From the NCBI GenBank assembly GCA_023382595.1, contig JAHDWB010000003.1:62001-126000 (forward strand): a DNA stretch of 64,000 bases, given 5' to 3'. Position 1 is the first letter of the stretch. Each line of letters begins with the position of its first letter. The notes under the pieces are model-generated. The model searched no databases and was not told where the DNA came from. It worked only from the letters and a program-made list of their open reading frames with translations. Position numbers and translations under genes: made by a program. The DNA comes from Anaerolineales bacterium (GTDB taxonomy: Bacteria; Chloroflexota; Anaerolineae; Anaerolineales; Villigracilaceae). Positions 45,159-54,345 of this stretch are shown piece by piece.

Positions 45159-48100
45159 TTAAGGTTTGATCTGGATCTTTTTCTCAAGGATGAATTGATT
45201 CACGTTCTCATCGAACTTATTATACGTGACATCATCCATCAATTCTTTGACGAAGTAGATGCCCAAGCCGCCGATCTGCCTGTCATCCCAATCCGCCTCA
45301 AGGTCCGGACGTCGAGCCTGATCCGGCGAAAAGAACTTTCCATTGTCCCGAATGATGAGCCGCGCCCTGTCATCCGTAACATCGAAGGAAAGCGAGATCA
45401 AGCCCATTTCAGAGTTCTCAAAACCATACCCGATGATGTTGGCGCAAAGCTCATCCACTGCGATCTTGAACGAAAAGACATCGTCATGCGCTAATCCATA
45501 ATGAATCGCGGCGGTCTCGACAAACTCGCGCAGTTCGCCCAGAACTTCCATTTTTGCAGGACGGCAAATCGCATGATCGCCCCTGTCCGATGCCGCCTTG
45601 CGCCGGAAGGCTATCAAAGTAATATCGTCGAATTGTGCCTGACCGCCGATATGTCGTTTTATTTCCGTATTCAATTCAAAGATCATGCTGAAGGTGGATG
45701 TCCAGGGAGCTGAGATGGTCTGGAGGAGACGCTCTTCGGAAAACTGCTCGCTAGCCGCATTCTTGGCATCCGTCGTCCCGTCGGTAAACCCGACCAGCAG
45801 ATCCCCTTCATTAAGGTGAACCTTTTCAACTTGGAATTCCATATCTTGAAAAAGACCCACTGCCGGACCGGTCGGCATCAGGCGTTGAACCTGTGCGCCG
45901 CTCTTATCCAAAATAACGGGAGGCTCATGCCCTCCATTCACGTAGTACAAATCACCGTTATCCGAGTCGAGAATTCCAAAGAACAACGTGGCAAACATAT
46001 TGGATTTGCCGTGAAATTCCGCGATGAAATTGTTCGTATTAAGAATGATCTCCAAAAGCCGCTCACGGACATTATCTTTGTCAACATCCGTTCCGCTGTA
46101 TGCCCTAAGCAAACTGCGGAACAGTACCATGAACAGCGCCGCGCCAACACCCTTATCGCACACGTCAGCGATGACAAAGGCGGTAAAGTTCGTATCTTTG
46201 AACCGAAAGACGTCGTAGAAATCTCCAGCCACCTGCCGGGCTGCGTGAAAATGCGCGGCAAGTTCCCAGCCCGGCATTTCCGGCAGCTTCTCGGGAAAAA
46301 AACCGGATTGGATCTGCCGCCCGATTTCCAGGTCGCGTTCCGCAACATCCAGCGCCTGTTCCGTCTCGGCATGCAACCGTGCGTTATCGATCACGACCGC
46401 CACCTGACTGGCAATGGTCTCCGCAAGCGAGATCTCACCGGCAGTGAAAACATGGTCAGGATCTCTAGCCGGCATGCCGATCGTGCCGATCGCCTCACCG
46501 CGTGTCAACAACGGAACAATCATGATCGCCTTCGTGCCGCGCGCCCTGGACACATCCGCAACGGACATTGTGCGCGGGTCGCTCTGGGCATCCTGAATCA
46601 CAACGGTCTTTTTCTTTTGAATGACCTCCTGTGATGAGGTATTCCCTTCAAATGGCAAGGTCAACCCCAATGCGCTGGGCTCCTGCGGATCAATGGCGTG
46701 GAAGGCAACAATCTCCAAATGCTCCTCTTGAGCCCTCAACAAGCCGATACCCGCATTGCGGATCGGGAATATTCTGGTAAGTTCTATACATAATGCCTGC
46801 AAAATATCCTTCAAGTTCAAGGACTGATTGACGATCATTGCAATGCGGTTGATCGCCGCCAGTTCCTCCGCCCGTGTTTCGATGACCTGCTTTGCCTTGA
46901 GAAGTTCATCCTCAGCCGCCACCCTGTCGGTGATGTCACGCATCACCCCTCTTGTACCGATCACCTTCCCGTTCTCGATAATGGGCGTAACCGTACCTTC
47001 GGCATTGTAAATCCGGCCGTCTTTTGTGCGGTAGTCGTAACGGAACGCCTCGGAGGGCTCCTTGGATCTCATCACGCTGTTGAATATCTGGGCAATCTCA
47101 CGAATCGCCTTCCGGTCTGTAAAATGACGGAAATGTTTGCCAACAACATCTTCCTTGGATAAAAAGCCCAAATTCCGGGTAAAGGCAACGTTACTGTACG
47201 TGACCACCCCGGCCGGATCCGCCTCGAAATACCCCTCTTGAAGGGTGTCCAGAACAGATTCAAGCGTCTTCTTTGTCGTTTCAAGATTCGATTCCGCCTG
47301 TTTCCTCTCGCTGACATCGCTGAATTGGATGATCCAGCCCGCATTGGTATTCCCGACATCCTCGATGCGGGATACAAGCACGCCGAAGGTCCGATTTGTC
47401 TGCGGGATCGTTATTTGCAGTTCATGTCCGTTATTTGAGGATCGTTCCAATGACGAAAGGATCGCATTCACAATTTCGGGGTGATTCCTGAACACCTTCA
47501 CAAAGGCTTCGTTAAGATAAAAACCTGATGAAAGCCCCAGAATATCCCTTGCCGCCGGGTTCATATCAAGAATATTCTTCTCAAGATCCAGGATCAAAAT
47601 ACCGGTGGATAGTTTGCGCACAATGACATCATGCGCCAGCGGCACTACTTCCAGCATCTTCCCACTAAAGACCGTCCACGCAAACGCCGCGCCGGTGACC
47701 GTGAATATGATCGGTGTGGGATCTGGAAAACCAAGAGGGATCGGACCAAATAGATAGTAGGCATTCCCCAGCAAGGGAGCGAGCACGCCAATGATCAATC
47801 CGTATGCCTGTGCGCCATACTTCCTAAAATCTGTGATCAAAGACCAGCCCAATAGGACAATCCCTGCGATCATCAACAGATAGGAATAAGCAGTGTGGGC
47901 ATAGAATATGGGACCGTAGTGATTTTCCAGGGTTACATATCCGCCGACAGACACCGACTCAAATGAAACAAAAAACAGTTTATGCCATCCGCTTGTAAGA
48001 AGCACCAGGTACAAAAACGCTGGCGGGATGTAAGAATATCTTTCGAACTTCCCGACATTTCTGCGAAGAAAACCGGTCAGGTTGACAGAAAACAGGAACC

Positions 48101-48347
48101 ACGCCGTCGGCACAACCATGATGCCCGCATAGGTCAATCTGTTCCAGAATAATTGCCAACCCATGTCCGGCGTGACCAATTGGATCGCATTCGCAAACGC
48201 CCAAAACGAACCGCCAAGCATCATCCATGTAAAAGCACCGGATTCACGCTTCTTGACCGGGCGGCTCTGAACATACAGGGCGACCCCAAACAGGACCATT
48301 CCGGGAATCACCTGCCAGATCAGGTATGGGTTTGTTTGAAACTGCAT
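45159..48347 (-). CDS. multidomain sensor: 7TM-PAS-PAS-GAF-PP2C phosphatase-HATPase kinase
   Basis: A 1062-residue hub of a partner-switching pathway. The first 215 residues form seven membrane helices of the histidine-kinase 7TM type. Two PAS domains (about 235-345 and 355-475) and a GAF domain (about 500-660) follow. A SpoIIE/RsbU-type PP2C phosphatase comes next (about 690-910), with FVIADVCDKGVGAALFM holding a metal-binding Asp. The C-terminal 140 residues are an RsbW-like kinase (VDELCANIIGYGF, IRDNGKFFSPDQ, GGLGIYFVKELMD). One chain thus holds both the phosphatase and the kinase that act oppositely on a STAS protein. It shares one base with the upstream gene (TGATG). Confidence 0.92.
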   Translation of the reverse strand: MQFQTNPYLIWQVIPGMVLFGVALYVQSRPVKKRESGAFTWMMLGGSFWAFANAIQLVTPDMGWQLFWNRLTYAGIMVVPTAWFLFSVNLTGFLRRNVGKFERYSYIPPAFLYLVLLTSGWHKLFFVSFESVSVGGYVTLENHYGPIFYAHTAYSYLLMIAGIVLLGWSLITDFRKYGAQAYGLIIGVLAPLLGNAYYLFGPIPLGFPDPTPIIFTVTGAAFAWTVFSGKMLEVVPLAHDVIVRKLSTGILILDLEKNILDMNPAARDILGLSSGFYLNEAFVKVFRNHPEIVNAILSSLERSSNNGHELQITIPQTNRTFGVLVSRIEDVGNTNAGWIIQFSDVSERKQAESNLETTKKTLESVLDTLQEGYFEADPAGVVTYSNVAFTRNLGFLSKEDVVGKHFRHFTDRKAIREIAQIFNSVMRSKEPSEAFRYDYRTKDGRIYNAEGTVTPIIENGKVIGTRGVMRDITDRVAAEDELLKAKQVIETRAEELAAINRIAMIVNQSLNLKDILQALCIELTRIFPIRNAGIGLLRAQEEHLEIVAFHAIDPQEPSALGLTLPFEGNTSSQEVIQKKKTVVIQDAQSDPRTMSVADVSRARGTKAIMIVPLLTRGEAIGTIGMPARDPDHVFTAGEISLAETIASQVAVVIDNARLHAETEQALDVAERDLEIGRQIQSGFFPEKLPEMPGWELAAHFHAARQVAGDFYDVFRFKDTNFTAFVIADVCDKGVGAALFMVLFRSLLRAYSGTDVDKDNVRERLLEIILNTNNFIAEFHGKSNMFATLFFGILDSDNGDLYYVNGGHEPPVILDKSGAQVQRLMPTGPAVGLFQDMEFQVEKVHLNEGDLLVGFTDGTTDAKNAASEQFSEERLLQTISAPWTSTFSMIFELNTEIKRHIGGQAQFDDITLIAFRRKAASDRGDHAICRPAKMEVLGELREFVETAAIHYGLAHDDVFSFKIAVDELCANIIGYGFENSEMGLISLSFDVTDDRARLIIRDNGKFFSPDQARRPDLEADWDDRQIGGLGIYFVKELMDDVTYNKFDENVNQFILEKKIQIKP

Positions 48348-48784
48348 CAGGGATGAATCTCCCGATTTATGTATTTTGTAAATGTCAGCATGTTGCCGTC
48401 ATCGGAAGATTGATAGTCGATGTTATCCATTGTCTGGTAAATCAGGAACAAGCCAAGCCCGCCCAAGGGACGATCTTCAAGCGCAGCTTCCACATCCGGT
48501 TTTGGGGCGTCGGCAGGCTCAAAGACATGACCAAAGTCTGTGATCTGGACCAGGATACGGTCCGATTCGATGCGGAAGGAAAGAATGATCGAGCCGGGAT
48601 CCATGCCTTTGTATCCATGTTCGATAATGTTGGTACAGGCTTCATCCACTGCCAGTTTCAAATCCAATACGGTATCGTTCGGGATGTCATATCTGGCGCA
48701 ACATTCGGTGATGAACCCCCGGAAGACCTGAAGCGATTTAAGTTCGGCGGCGCGGGTGATCTGAAAGCGTTGGGTCATCGGCAA
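48347..48784 (-). CDS. RsbW-like serine kinase / anti-sigma factor
   Basis: A 145-residue GHKL ATPase of the anti-sigma-factor kinase group. The N box is AVDEACTNIIEHGY, the G1 box is QITDFGHVFEPA, and the G2-like loop is RPLGGLGLFLIY. It should phosphorylate the STAS protein encoded downstream. It has no sigma factor next to it, so its output target is open. It starts three bases after the upstream gene's stop and overlaps the sensor gene start. Confidence 0.9.
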   Translation of the reverse strand: MPMTQRFQITRAAELKSLQVFRGFITECCARYDIPNDTVLDLKLAVDEACTNIIEHGYKGMDPGSIILSFRIESDRILVQITDFGHVFEPADAPKPDVEAALEDRPLGGLGLFLIYQTMDNIDYQSSDDGNMLTFTKYINREIHP

Positions 48785-48787
48785 CTC

Positions 48788-49672
48788 CTAATACTTTGCA
48801 TCTGGAAACGTGTTGACCCCGGCATGACGCCCGACTTGTTTGATCATTTTCAGGTCATCCCACTTCCTGTCAATTTTTTCGAGTATTCCGTCATGGATCG
48901 CCCAGGCGCGTCCGCGTACGGTGTTCCATTGATCAGACTGACGGAAAGGCGTGCTGCCGTCCAGGGCTTTATGGAGTTCGCCGCCGGGCTGGAATTCCTT
49001 GTGAATGATGTCCATCAACTGATGCCCCTTGGAATACGCGAAACCGCGTTTCTCAAAAATCCAGGCAGAGACATAGCTCAACGGCTCAAGAAAAAAGGCG
49101 TGATGCGACATCATGGTCAGAAAGGTCTCGATGTGATTGAAAACGATGCTCGAAGAGCGCAGACCTTCGCGGATCTGCCCGGGGGCGAGTCCCGCCCCCT
49201 TGGCTTTTTCCTCCTCGCCATGATTACGATGGACTGTTCCAAAAAGTGTTTCGTTGCCCGTATCATCAACATCTGTGCGGAAGCGCTCCGCGAGCGGATT
49301 GTTCGCAACCAGAAAGTTCAAGTCGATGCCGCTATATTGATTATCCGCCAGTTCGAGATAGAAAAACTCATTGCGGATATCCTCCCCGTACCATGCTGTG
49401 ATCTTGACCTTGTCGCTTCCCGCCTCCGCCTCAAGCCTGACCTGCTGGAGTTTATCGGGATTTTTCCATGTACGCGGGTTGATATCGAATTCCGCCAGCA
49501 CTTGAACGGGAATCAAGGCGCGATACAGGCGCAGTTTGGGGTTTTCAGGCAGACTATTCAAAGCCCGGATCGTGACAGGCAGGCTCGCATCTCCGATCAA
49601 TTGGGAGATGGATATTTCCCCATTTATGGTATTCGTCCTTGGTTCAGGCTTAACTCTAAGGCGTTTGAACAT
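48788..49672 (-). CDS. unknown protein heading the partner-switching operon
   Basis: A 294-residue protein with no signal peptide or membrane helix. I recognise no family. The N-terminal half is beta-rich, with regular hydrophobic strands (SLPVTIRALNSL, KLRLYRALIPVQVLAEFDI, KVKITAWYGEDIRNEFFYLELA). The C-terminal half is helical and holds a HHAFFLEP segment and several Trp and His residues. It is three bases from the RsbW-like gene and begins with ATG 49672. Its position at the head of the operon suggests a sensor, scaffold or substrate of the pathway. Confidence 0.72.
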   Translation of the reverse strand: MFKRLRVKPEPRTNTINGEISISQLIGDASLPVTIRALNSLPENPKLRLYRALIPVQVLAEFDINPRTWKNPDKLQQVRLEAEAGSDKVKITAWYGEDIRNEFFYLELADNQYSGIDLNFLVANNPLAERFRTDVDDTGNETLFGTVHRNHGEEEKAKGAGLAPGQIREGLRSSSIVFNHIETFLTMMSHHAFFLEPLSYVSAWIFEKRGFAYSKGHQLMDIIHKEFQPGGELHKALDGSTPFRQSDQWNTVRGRAWAIHDGILEKIDRKWDDLKMIKQVGRHAGVNTFPDAKY

Positions 49673-49777
49673 AAGAATTTGGGAGTTATATCACACTAGA
49701 CAGAATTATTGAAGAAACGCAATGCAGCTTCCATTCTTAAAATCAGATGTGGAAATATGAACGTGTCAATCGTTATC

Positions 49778-49806
49778 TTGACAGTACAATCGTCCGGGGG
49801 TAAAAA
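49778..49806 (+). promoter_or_regulatory. promoter of the TetR operon
   Basis: TTGACA (49778-49783), a 17-base spacer and a weak -10 TAAAAA (49801-49806) lie immediately before the TetR operator. Confidence 0.5.
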
Positions 49807-49807
49807 C

Positions 49808-49825
49808 AAACCGACCAGTCGGTTT
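49808..49825 (+). promoter_or_regulatory. TetR-type operator palindrome
   Basis: AAACCGAC-CA-GTCGGTTT is a perfect 8-bp palindrome. It resembles the ACCGACCGGTCGGT-type sites of TetR/AcrR regulators and covers the expected transcription start. Confidence 0.78.
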
Positions 49826-49869
49826 TATTCAACACTCCCCTTCCAATGGAAAAGGGAATTGAGGAAAAC

Positions 49870-50454
49870 ATGCAGCAACGAAGTGAAGAGACACGGACCA
49901 AGATCCTGGAAGCAGCCATCAAATTGTTCTCGGCGCGCGGATTCAACGCCGCCAGCGTAGACGACATTTGCGCCGAGGCGGGCGTCAGTAAGGGCGCGTT
50001 CTACCATCACTTCAAAAGCAAACAGGAACTTTTCCTTGCCCTGCTCGATGGCTGGCTGGAAACCATCGACAATGCCATCGAAGCATCCAAAGATATGACC
50101 GTCCCTGAAACGTTCATGCAGATCACCGAAGCATTCCCCTACATTTTCGCCACCGCGAATGAAGGTCTGCCCATGTTTCTGGAGTTCTGGCTGCAAGCCA
50201 GCCGCAATGAAAAAATCTGGCAGGCAAGCGTTGCCCCCTACCGCCGCTACCACAAGCATTTCGCCACGCTCATCAAAAAGGGCGTGGAGGAAGGCTCGTT
50301 CGTGGAGGTCGATCCCGAGTTGACCTCGCGCATGATCATTTCCACGGCGATGGGTCTGCTGCTGCAAAGCCTGATGGACCCGAAAGGCGCAAAATGGGAA
50401 AAAGTGGCGCGCGACAGCACGAACATGCTGGTCAATAGTATGTTGAAGAAGTGA
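49870..50454 (+). CDS. TetR/AcrR-family transcriptional regulator
   Basis: A 194-residue repressor. The helix-turn-helix is in FNAASVDDICAEAGVSKGAFYHHFKSKQELF, typical of TetR, followed by a helical ligand-binding domain. The ATG at 49870 has GAGG eight bases upstream; the frame also opens at 49846 but without a ribosome site. It probably binds the palindrome at 49808 and so controls itself and the two downstream genes. The inducing ligand is unknown. Confidence 0.9.
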   Translation: MQQRSEETRTKILEAAIKLFSARGFNAASVDDICAEAGVSKGAFYHHFKSKQELFLALLDGWLETIDNAIEASKDMTVPETFMQITEAFPYIFATANEGLPMFLEFWLQASRNEKIWQASVAPYRRYHKHFATLIKKGVEEGSFVEVDPELTSRMIISTAMGLLLQSLMDPKGAKWEKVARDSTNMLVNSMLKK

Positions 50455-50465
50455 GAAACGAAACC

Positions 50466-51455
50466 ATGTGGCTGGTAACCGGCGCGACGGGACATGTGGG
50501 AAACGTCCTTGTGCGAAAACTTTTGGAACGCGGGGAAGCGGTGCGGGCGTTGATCCTGCCGGGCGAAAGCCGCGAACCGATTTCGGGATTAAGAGTCGAA
50601 GCGGTGGAAGGTGATGTGCTTAATGTGGATGCGTTATTCAAATCCATGCAGGGCGTACGCGGTGTCTTCCATCTGGCGGGTGTTATATCGATCATGCCGG
50701 GTCCAAATCCGGAGGTGCGAAAGGTCAACGTGGATGGGACGAAAAACGTCTTGCGCGCGGCGGCGGAACACGGAATCAAGATGATATATACATCCTCCAT
50801 CCATGCCATTCAGCGCGTGGAGGATGGCATCATCAACGAGAATCTCCCGTATGACATGCACAACCCCTACGGCGCGTATGACCGCTCGAAGGCGGAGGCA
50901 ACGCTGGAAGTGTTGAAGGCGGCTCAAACCGGACTGGATGCGGTTGTGACCTGCCCCACCGGCGTGATCGGTCCGCATGATTTTCGCGGCTCACTGATGG
51001 GCGCAGTCATCCATGATGCGGCAGTCGCCAAGCCTGCATTATATGTGGACGGCGCGTATGATTTCGTGGATGTGCGCGATGTGGCGGACGGGTTGATCTC
51101 CGCCGCGGAGAATGGGAAGCGCGGCGAGAGTTACATTTTATCGGGACAGAAAATTTCAGTGCGGTATTTGCTTGAAACCGTGCGGGAAATCACGGGCAGG
51201 CATTTCTTTCAAATGAAAATCCCTTTTGATCTTGCAAAGTTCGCGGCGATGTTCACGCCTTTGTATTATCGCTTTGCACATGCCACGCCTCGTTTTACAC
51301 CGTATTCACTGGAAGTCTTGCAAAGCAATTCGAACATCAGCCATGCCAAGGCGGCAAGAGAACTACGATATTCCCCACGCTCATTGCACGAGTCGATCAG
51401 GGACACAGTGACGTGGTTTTTGGATAAGAAAAATAAACAGGAGACTACAAGATGA
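50466..51455 (+). CDS. NAD-dependent epimerase / dihydroflavonol-reductase-like SDR
   Basis: A 329-residue extended short-chain dehydrogenase. The Rossmann motif is LVTGATGHVGNVLVRKL at the N-terminus and the active-site pair is in YGAYDRSKAEA (Tyr and Lys, four apart). The GVFHLAGV strand and CPTGVIGPHDF substrate region fit the DFR/3-beta-HSD type. A GTG 15 bases earlier could be used, but the ATG 50466 gives the normal Rossmann start. It lies 11 bases after tetR and overlaps degV by four bases, so the three form one operon. Substrate unknown. Confidence 0.88.
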   Translation: MWLVTGATGHVGNVLVRKLLERGEAVRALILPGESREPISGLRVEAVEGDVLNVDALFKSMQGVRGVFHLAGVISIMPGPNPEVRKVNVDGTKNVLRAAAEHGIKMIYTSSIHAIQRVEDGIINENLPYDMHNPYGAYDRSKAEATLEVLKAAQTGLDAVVTCPTGVIGPHDFRGSLMGAVIHDAAVAKPALYVDGAYDFVDVRDVADGLISAAENGKRGESYILSGQKISVRYLLETVREITGRHFFQMKIPFDLAKFAAMFTPLYYRFAHATPRFTPYSLEVLQSNSNISHAKAARELRYSPRSLHESIRDTVTWFLDKKNKQETTR

Positions 51456-52312
51456 AGATCGTAACCGATTGCGCGGCGGATATGCCGAATGAAGAACTTG
51501 AACAATTGGGAATCGTGCAAGCGCCTCTGTTCATTCAATTCCCCGAGGGCGAAGTGAACTCGGCGGATATTTCAGCGGACGATTTCTACAACCGCCTGGA
51601 AGCCATGCGTCCGCAATTCCCGACCACTGCACAGCCGTCCGCGGGCATCTTTGCGGAGTTGTACCGCAAGATCGCCCAGACGGACAAGGATATCTTCTCG
51701 ATCCATATTTCTTCGGGGCTGAGCGGCACGATCAACTCGGCGCAGGATGGCGGGAGTTTGGTCAAGGATGAGGCGAATGTCAAATTCTGGGATACGCTCA
51801 CGCTCTCCGGCGGCGAACGGTTCCAGGTCATGGCGGCGGCGCTCGGTCACAAAGCGGGCTGGAGCATGGAAAAGATCCAGGAACGGCTGACCAAGATCCG
51901 CGAGAAGACCGAGGTCATTTACACGCTCGACACGCTGGAATATCTGGCACGCGGCGGTCGCATCGGGCGCGTGCAGGCGATGGCAGGCGCACTTCTCAAT
52001 CTCAAACCGATCATCCGCGTGGATACGGACGGCAAGTACAGCACGGTTGCAAAGGGGCGTTCCATCGGAAAAGCGATGACCATCCTTGCAGATTATCTGC
52101 ACGACAAGTATGGCAACACCCCGTTGTGGACAACCGTCCTGCACGGACGTTTTTCTGAGAAAGCAGACGAACTCGCAAAGGAATTCCAAGCCAAGCTCAA
52201 TGTCGCCAAATTGGAGGTGATGCGCATCTCGCCGGTGCTGGGTGTACATACCGGTCCGGGCATTGTCGGCGCGGCGGTGGTACCGATGGAGTTGATGGCA
52301 GATCTGGTGTAA
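51452..52312 (+). CDS. DegV-family fatty-acid-binding protein
   Basis: A 286-residue DegV/FakB-type protein that binds a long-chain fatty acid for a FakA-like kinase. The family motifs are KIVTDCAADMPNEEL, FPTTAQPSAGIFAELY with the TTAQPS loop, and HISSGLSGTINSAQ. The C-terminal half has GPGIVGAAVVPMEL. The start overlaps the preceding stop (ATGA). No FakA gene is in the window. A link with the TetR regulator and the SDR may mean fatty-acid or lipid metabolism. Confidence 0.92.
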   Translation: MKIVTDCAADMPNEELEQLGIVQAPLFIQFPEGEVNSADISADDFYNRLEAMRPQFPTTAQPSAGIFAELYRKIAQTDKDIFSIHISSGLSGTINSAQDGGSLVKDEANVKFWDTLTLSGGERFQVMAAALGHKAGWSMEKIQERLTKIREKTEVIYTLDTLEYLARGGRIGRVQAMAGALLNLKPIIRVDTDGKYSTVAKGRSIGKAMTILADYLHDKYGNTPLWTTVLHGRFSEKADELAKEFQAKLNVAKLEVMRISPVLGVHTGPGIVGAAVVPMELMADLV

Positions 52313-52320
52313 AAAAATAG

Positions 52321-52345
52321 CAGGTCACGCTTGAAGCGTGACCTG
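52321..52345. terminator. palindromic terminator, GTCACGCT repeat type
   Basis: CAGGTCACGCT / AGCGTGACCTG is an 11-bp perfect stem with a TGA loop, an A-run before it and a short T-run after it. It sits between convergent genes and shares the GTCACGCT core with the repeat at 15770. Confidence 0.75.
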
Positions 52346-52351
52346 CGTTTA

Positions 52352-53479
52352 TCATATAACAAACCTTCTTGCCTTTTCGATCCGCTCGCCCAGCGGCGGA
52401 TGCGAATAGAACATAAAGACGACCCATTTTTCGGGATCGACATCCCCTAGATTCTGATTCGCCAATCTCGTAAACGCGGACGCGAACGCTTCGTTCTTAC
52501 CCGTAGCCTGCAATGCGTAGTCGTCGGCTTTTCTCTCCCTCCAGCGGGATACGGCGTTATCGAGCGGCTGGGTGACAAGCCCATATATGCTGAAGATCAA
52601 CGCCAGCGCAGGGAAGGCGGCAATGTCGGCGGGACCGGCAAAGCCGAAATATCCCACCGCCCAGTTCAACGCCAGTGACGCAAGATACAATCCCAATGTT
52701 GTACTGACCGTGCCAAAAGCGATGAACAATGGAATATCGCGGTTGACATGATGCCCGAGTTCGTGCGCCAGTACGGTTTCGATCTCATCCGCTGTGAATT
52801 CGTTGATGAGCGTATCGCCCAGTACGATGCGGCGCGTGTTGCCGATGCCGGTCAGCGCGGCATTGGCGGATTTCGTCCGTTTGGACATATCGAATTTGAA
52901 CACGCCTTTGACCTTTGTTTTCGCGCGTTCGGCGAGTGCGAGCAGGCGTTCTTCCAAATCCTTGTGTTCATCACCAAGCGGGATGTATTTGTTGAATAAC
53001 GGCATGATGAGGGTCGGTGCGAGGTTGGAGAGCAATACAGTAAAGACCAGCATTCCGCCCGCCGCCCATAACCACCACAAATCACCGGTGAGGCGCAAGG
53101 CAAGATAAAGCAATTCGAGCAGGATCAGCCCGATGGGCGCGCCGATGGCGAGACCCTTGAGGCGGTCAATGATCCAATCTTTCAACGTCTGGCTCGATTG
53201 ACCGAAACGATGCGGGAGAACAAATCCGCTGTAGTAGCCGAGCGGCAGGGTGAGGAGGGAGAAGACACCGCCGAAGATGATGGCAAAGATCGCGATCAGG
53301 GACCAATCGTCAGCGGCGAAGGAGGCGATCCATGCGCGCAGGGAAATGCTCCAGCCAAAGACTATCCATGCCAGCATGTAAACGGCGCTGAGGGCGATAT
53401 CCACCAGCCATAAGCGGCGGCGGATGCGGGCGTATTCTTTTGCCTGCTTTTGGCGTTGGGGGTCGAGGGTGGTTTGCAT
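52352..53479 (-). CDS. M48-family (Ste24-like) membrane metalloprotease
   Basis: A 375-residue integral membrane zinc protease. It has several N-terminal membrane helices, the catalytic motif VLAHELGHHVNRD (HExxH) and the third zinc ligand Glu in SRWRERKADDYALQ. An additional SANAALTGIGNTRRIVLGDTLI stretch is typical of the CAAX-protease type of M48. The role in bacteria is protein quality control or cleavage of membrane proteins. It is divergent from a GNAT gene by 38 bases. Confidence 0.92.
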   Translation of the reverse strand: MQTTLDPQRQKQAKEYARIRRRLWLVDIALSAVYMLAWIVFGWSISLRAWIASFAADDWSLIAIFAIIFGGVFSLLTLPLGYYSGFVLPHRFGQSSQTLKDWIIDRLKGLAIGAPIGLILLELLYLALRLTGDLWWLWAAGGMLVFTVLLSNLAPTLIMPLFNKYIPLGDEHKDLEERLLALAERAKTKVKGVFKFDMSKRTKSANAALTGIGNTRRIVLGDTLINEFTADEIETVLAHELGHHVNRDIPLFIAFGTVSTTLGLYLASLALNWAVGYFGFAGPADIAAFPALALIFSIYGLVTQPLDNAVSRWRERKADDYALQATGKNEAFASAFTRLANQNLGDVDPEKWVVFMFYSHPPLGERIEKARRFVI

Positions 53480-53505
53480 GGAAAAATTATAGCACCACGC
53501 AGGAC

Positions 53506-53511
53506 TATAAT
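53506..53511 (+). promoter_or_regulatory. -10 box of the GNAT gene, six bases from its ATG
   Basis: A perfect TATAAT ends six bases before the ATG. No ribosome-binding site is present, so a leaderless mRNA is expected. Confidence 0.5.
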
Positions 53512-53517
53512 AGATTT

Positions 53518-54336
53518 ATGACAACATTACACCCCAACTCATACGAACTCATCCGCCCGCTTTTGCTTGGCATGGATTTTCACCTCGTAGGACGCTCGAT
53601 CCTCGCCAAGCAGACACCCGCGCAAGTCTTCGTGGACAATCACGAACAGCCCAAAGCCCTGTTTGCACAGGTAGGTCACAGATATATTCTGGCTGGCGAT
53701 TCTGAGATAGACAGCTTCAATCTTGGGATTCGAAAAATGTTCACGAATGTCATTTTTCCGCAAGCAATTGCAGCGGGTGAAGAAGGTTTTGGAATTTACT
53801 ATGATACGCCCGCATGGGAAGAAAAAATGGACGCGCTTCTCACAGGGAGAGAAACAATTCATGCCAATCGCGAATACTATGCCTGCAAGGAGTTAAAACA
53901 AAAGTGGCAAGACGTAATGCCCGAAGGGTTTCAACTTCAGATGGTGGATGCTGACCTGTTGGCAAATACCAACCTGAAGCATCTTGAAACGCTCAAAGAA
54001 GAAATGAAATCCGAACGACCCAGTGTGGATGATTTTCTTGCCAAGAGTTTCGGCGTGTGCGCGATCCATGAAAATGAACTTGCGGGTTGGTGTCTCTCCG
54101 AATACAACGCGGACGGGCGCTGTGAGATCGGAATCGAAACCACCAGTGATTTCCGTCAACGCGGGATCGCTACTGCGCTGACACTCGCCTTTCTCGAATA
54201 CGCCTTCTCGCACGGCATTACCGAAGTCGGCTGGCATTGCTTCAAAAGAAATGAAGCGTCCGCTAAGACCGCCATCAAGGCTGGCTTCGACAAAATCCGT
54301 GACTACAAGTACTACATTGTTCCGCTCAAGGAGTAA
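53518..54336 (+). CDS. GNAT-family N-acetyltransferase with long N-terminal domain
   Basis: A 272-residue protein. The last 120 residues form a GNAT fold (LAGWCLSEYNADGRCEIGIET, then the acetyl-CoA loop TSDFRQRGIATALTLAFLEYA, and AIKAGFDKIRDYKYY). The first 140 residues are a helical domain that resembles the two-domain GNAT type (PF12746-like). Acceptor unknown. The ATG is preceded by a TATAAT only six bases upstream, and the frame before it has no valid start. Confidence 0.83.
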   Translation: MTTLHPNSYELIRPLLLGMDFHLVGRSILAKQTPAQVFVDNHEQPKALFAQVGHRYILAGDSEIDSFNLGIRKMFTNVIFPQAIAAGEEGFGIYYDTPAWEEKMDALLTGRETIHANREYYACKELKQKWQDVMPEGFQLQMVDADLLANTNLKHLETLKEEMKSERPSVDDFLAKSFGVCAIHENELAGWCLSEYNADGRCEIGIETTSDFRQRGIATALTLAFLEYAFSHGITEVGWHCFKRNEASAKTAIKAGFDKIRDYKYYIVPLKE

Positions 54337-54345
54337 GCATGAAAG

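Noticed and set aside
48326-49699. 457-codon open frame on the plus strand opposite the RsbW-like gene and its neighbour
   Set aside because: The minus-strand genes have family motifs, tight spacing and overlapping start/stop codons. The plus-strand frame has none of these.
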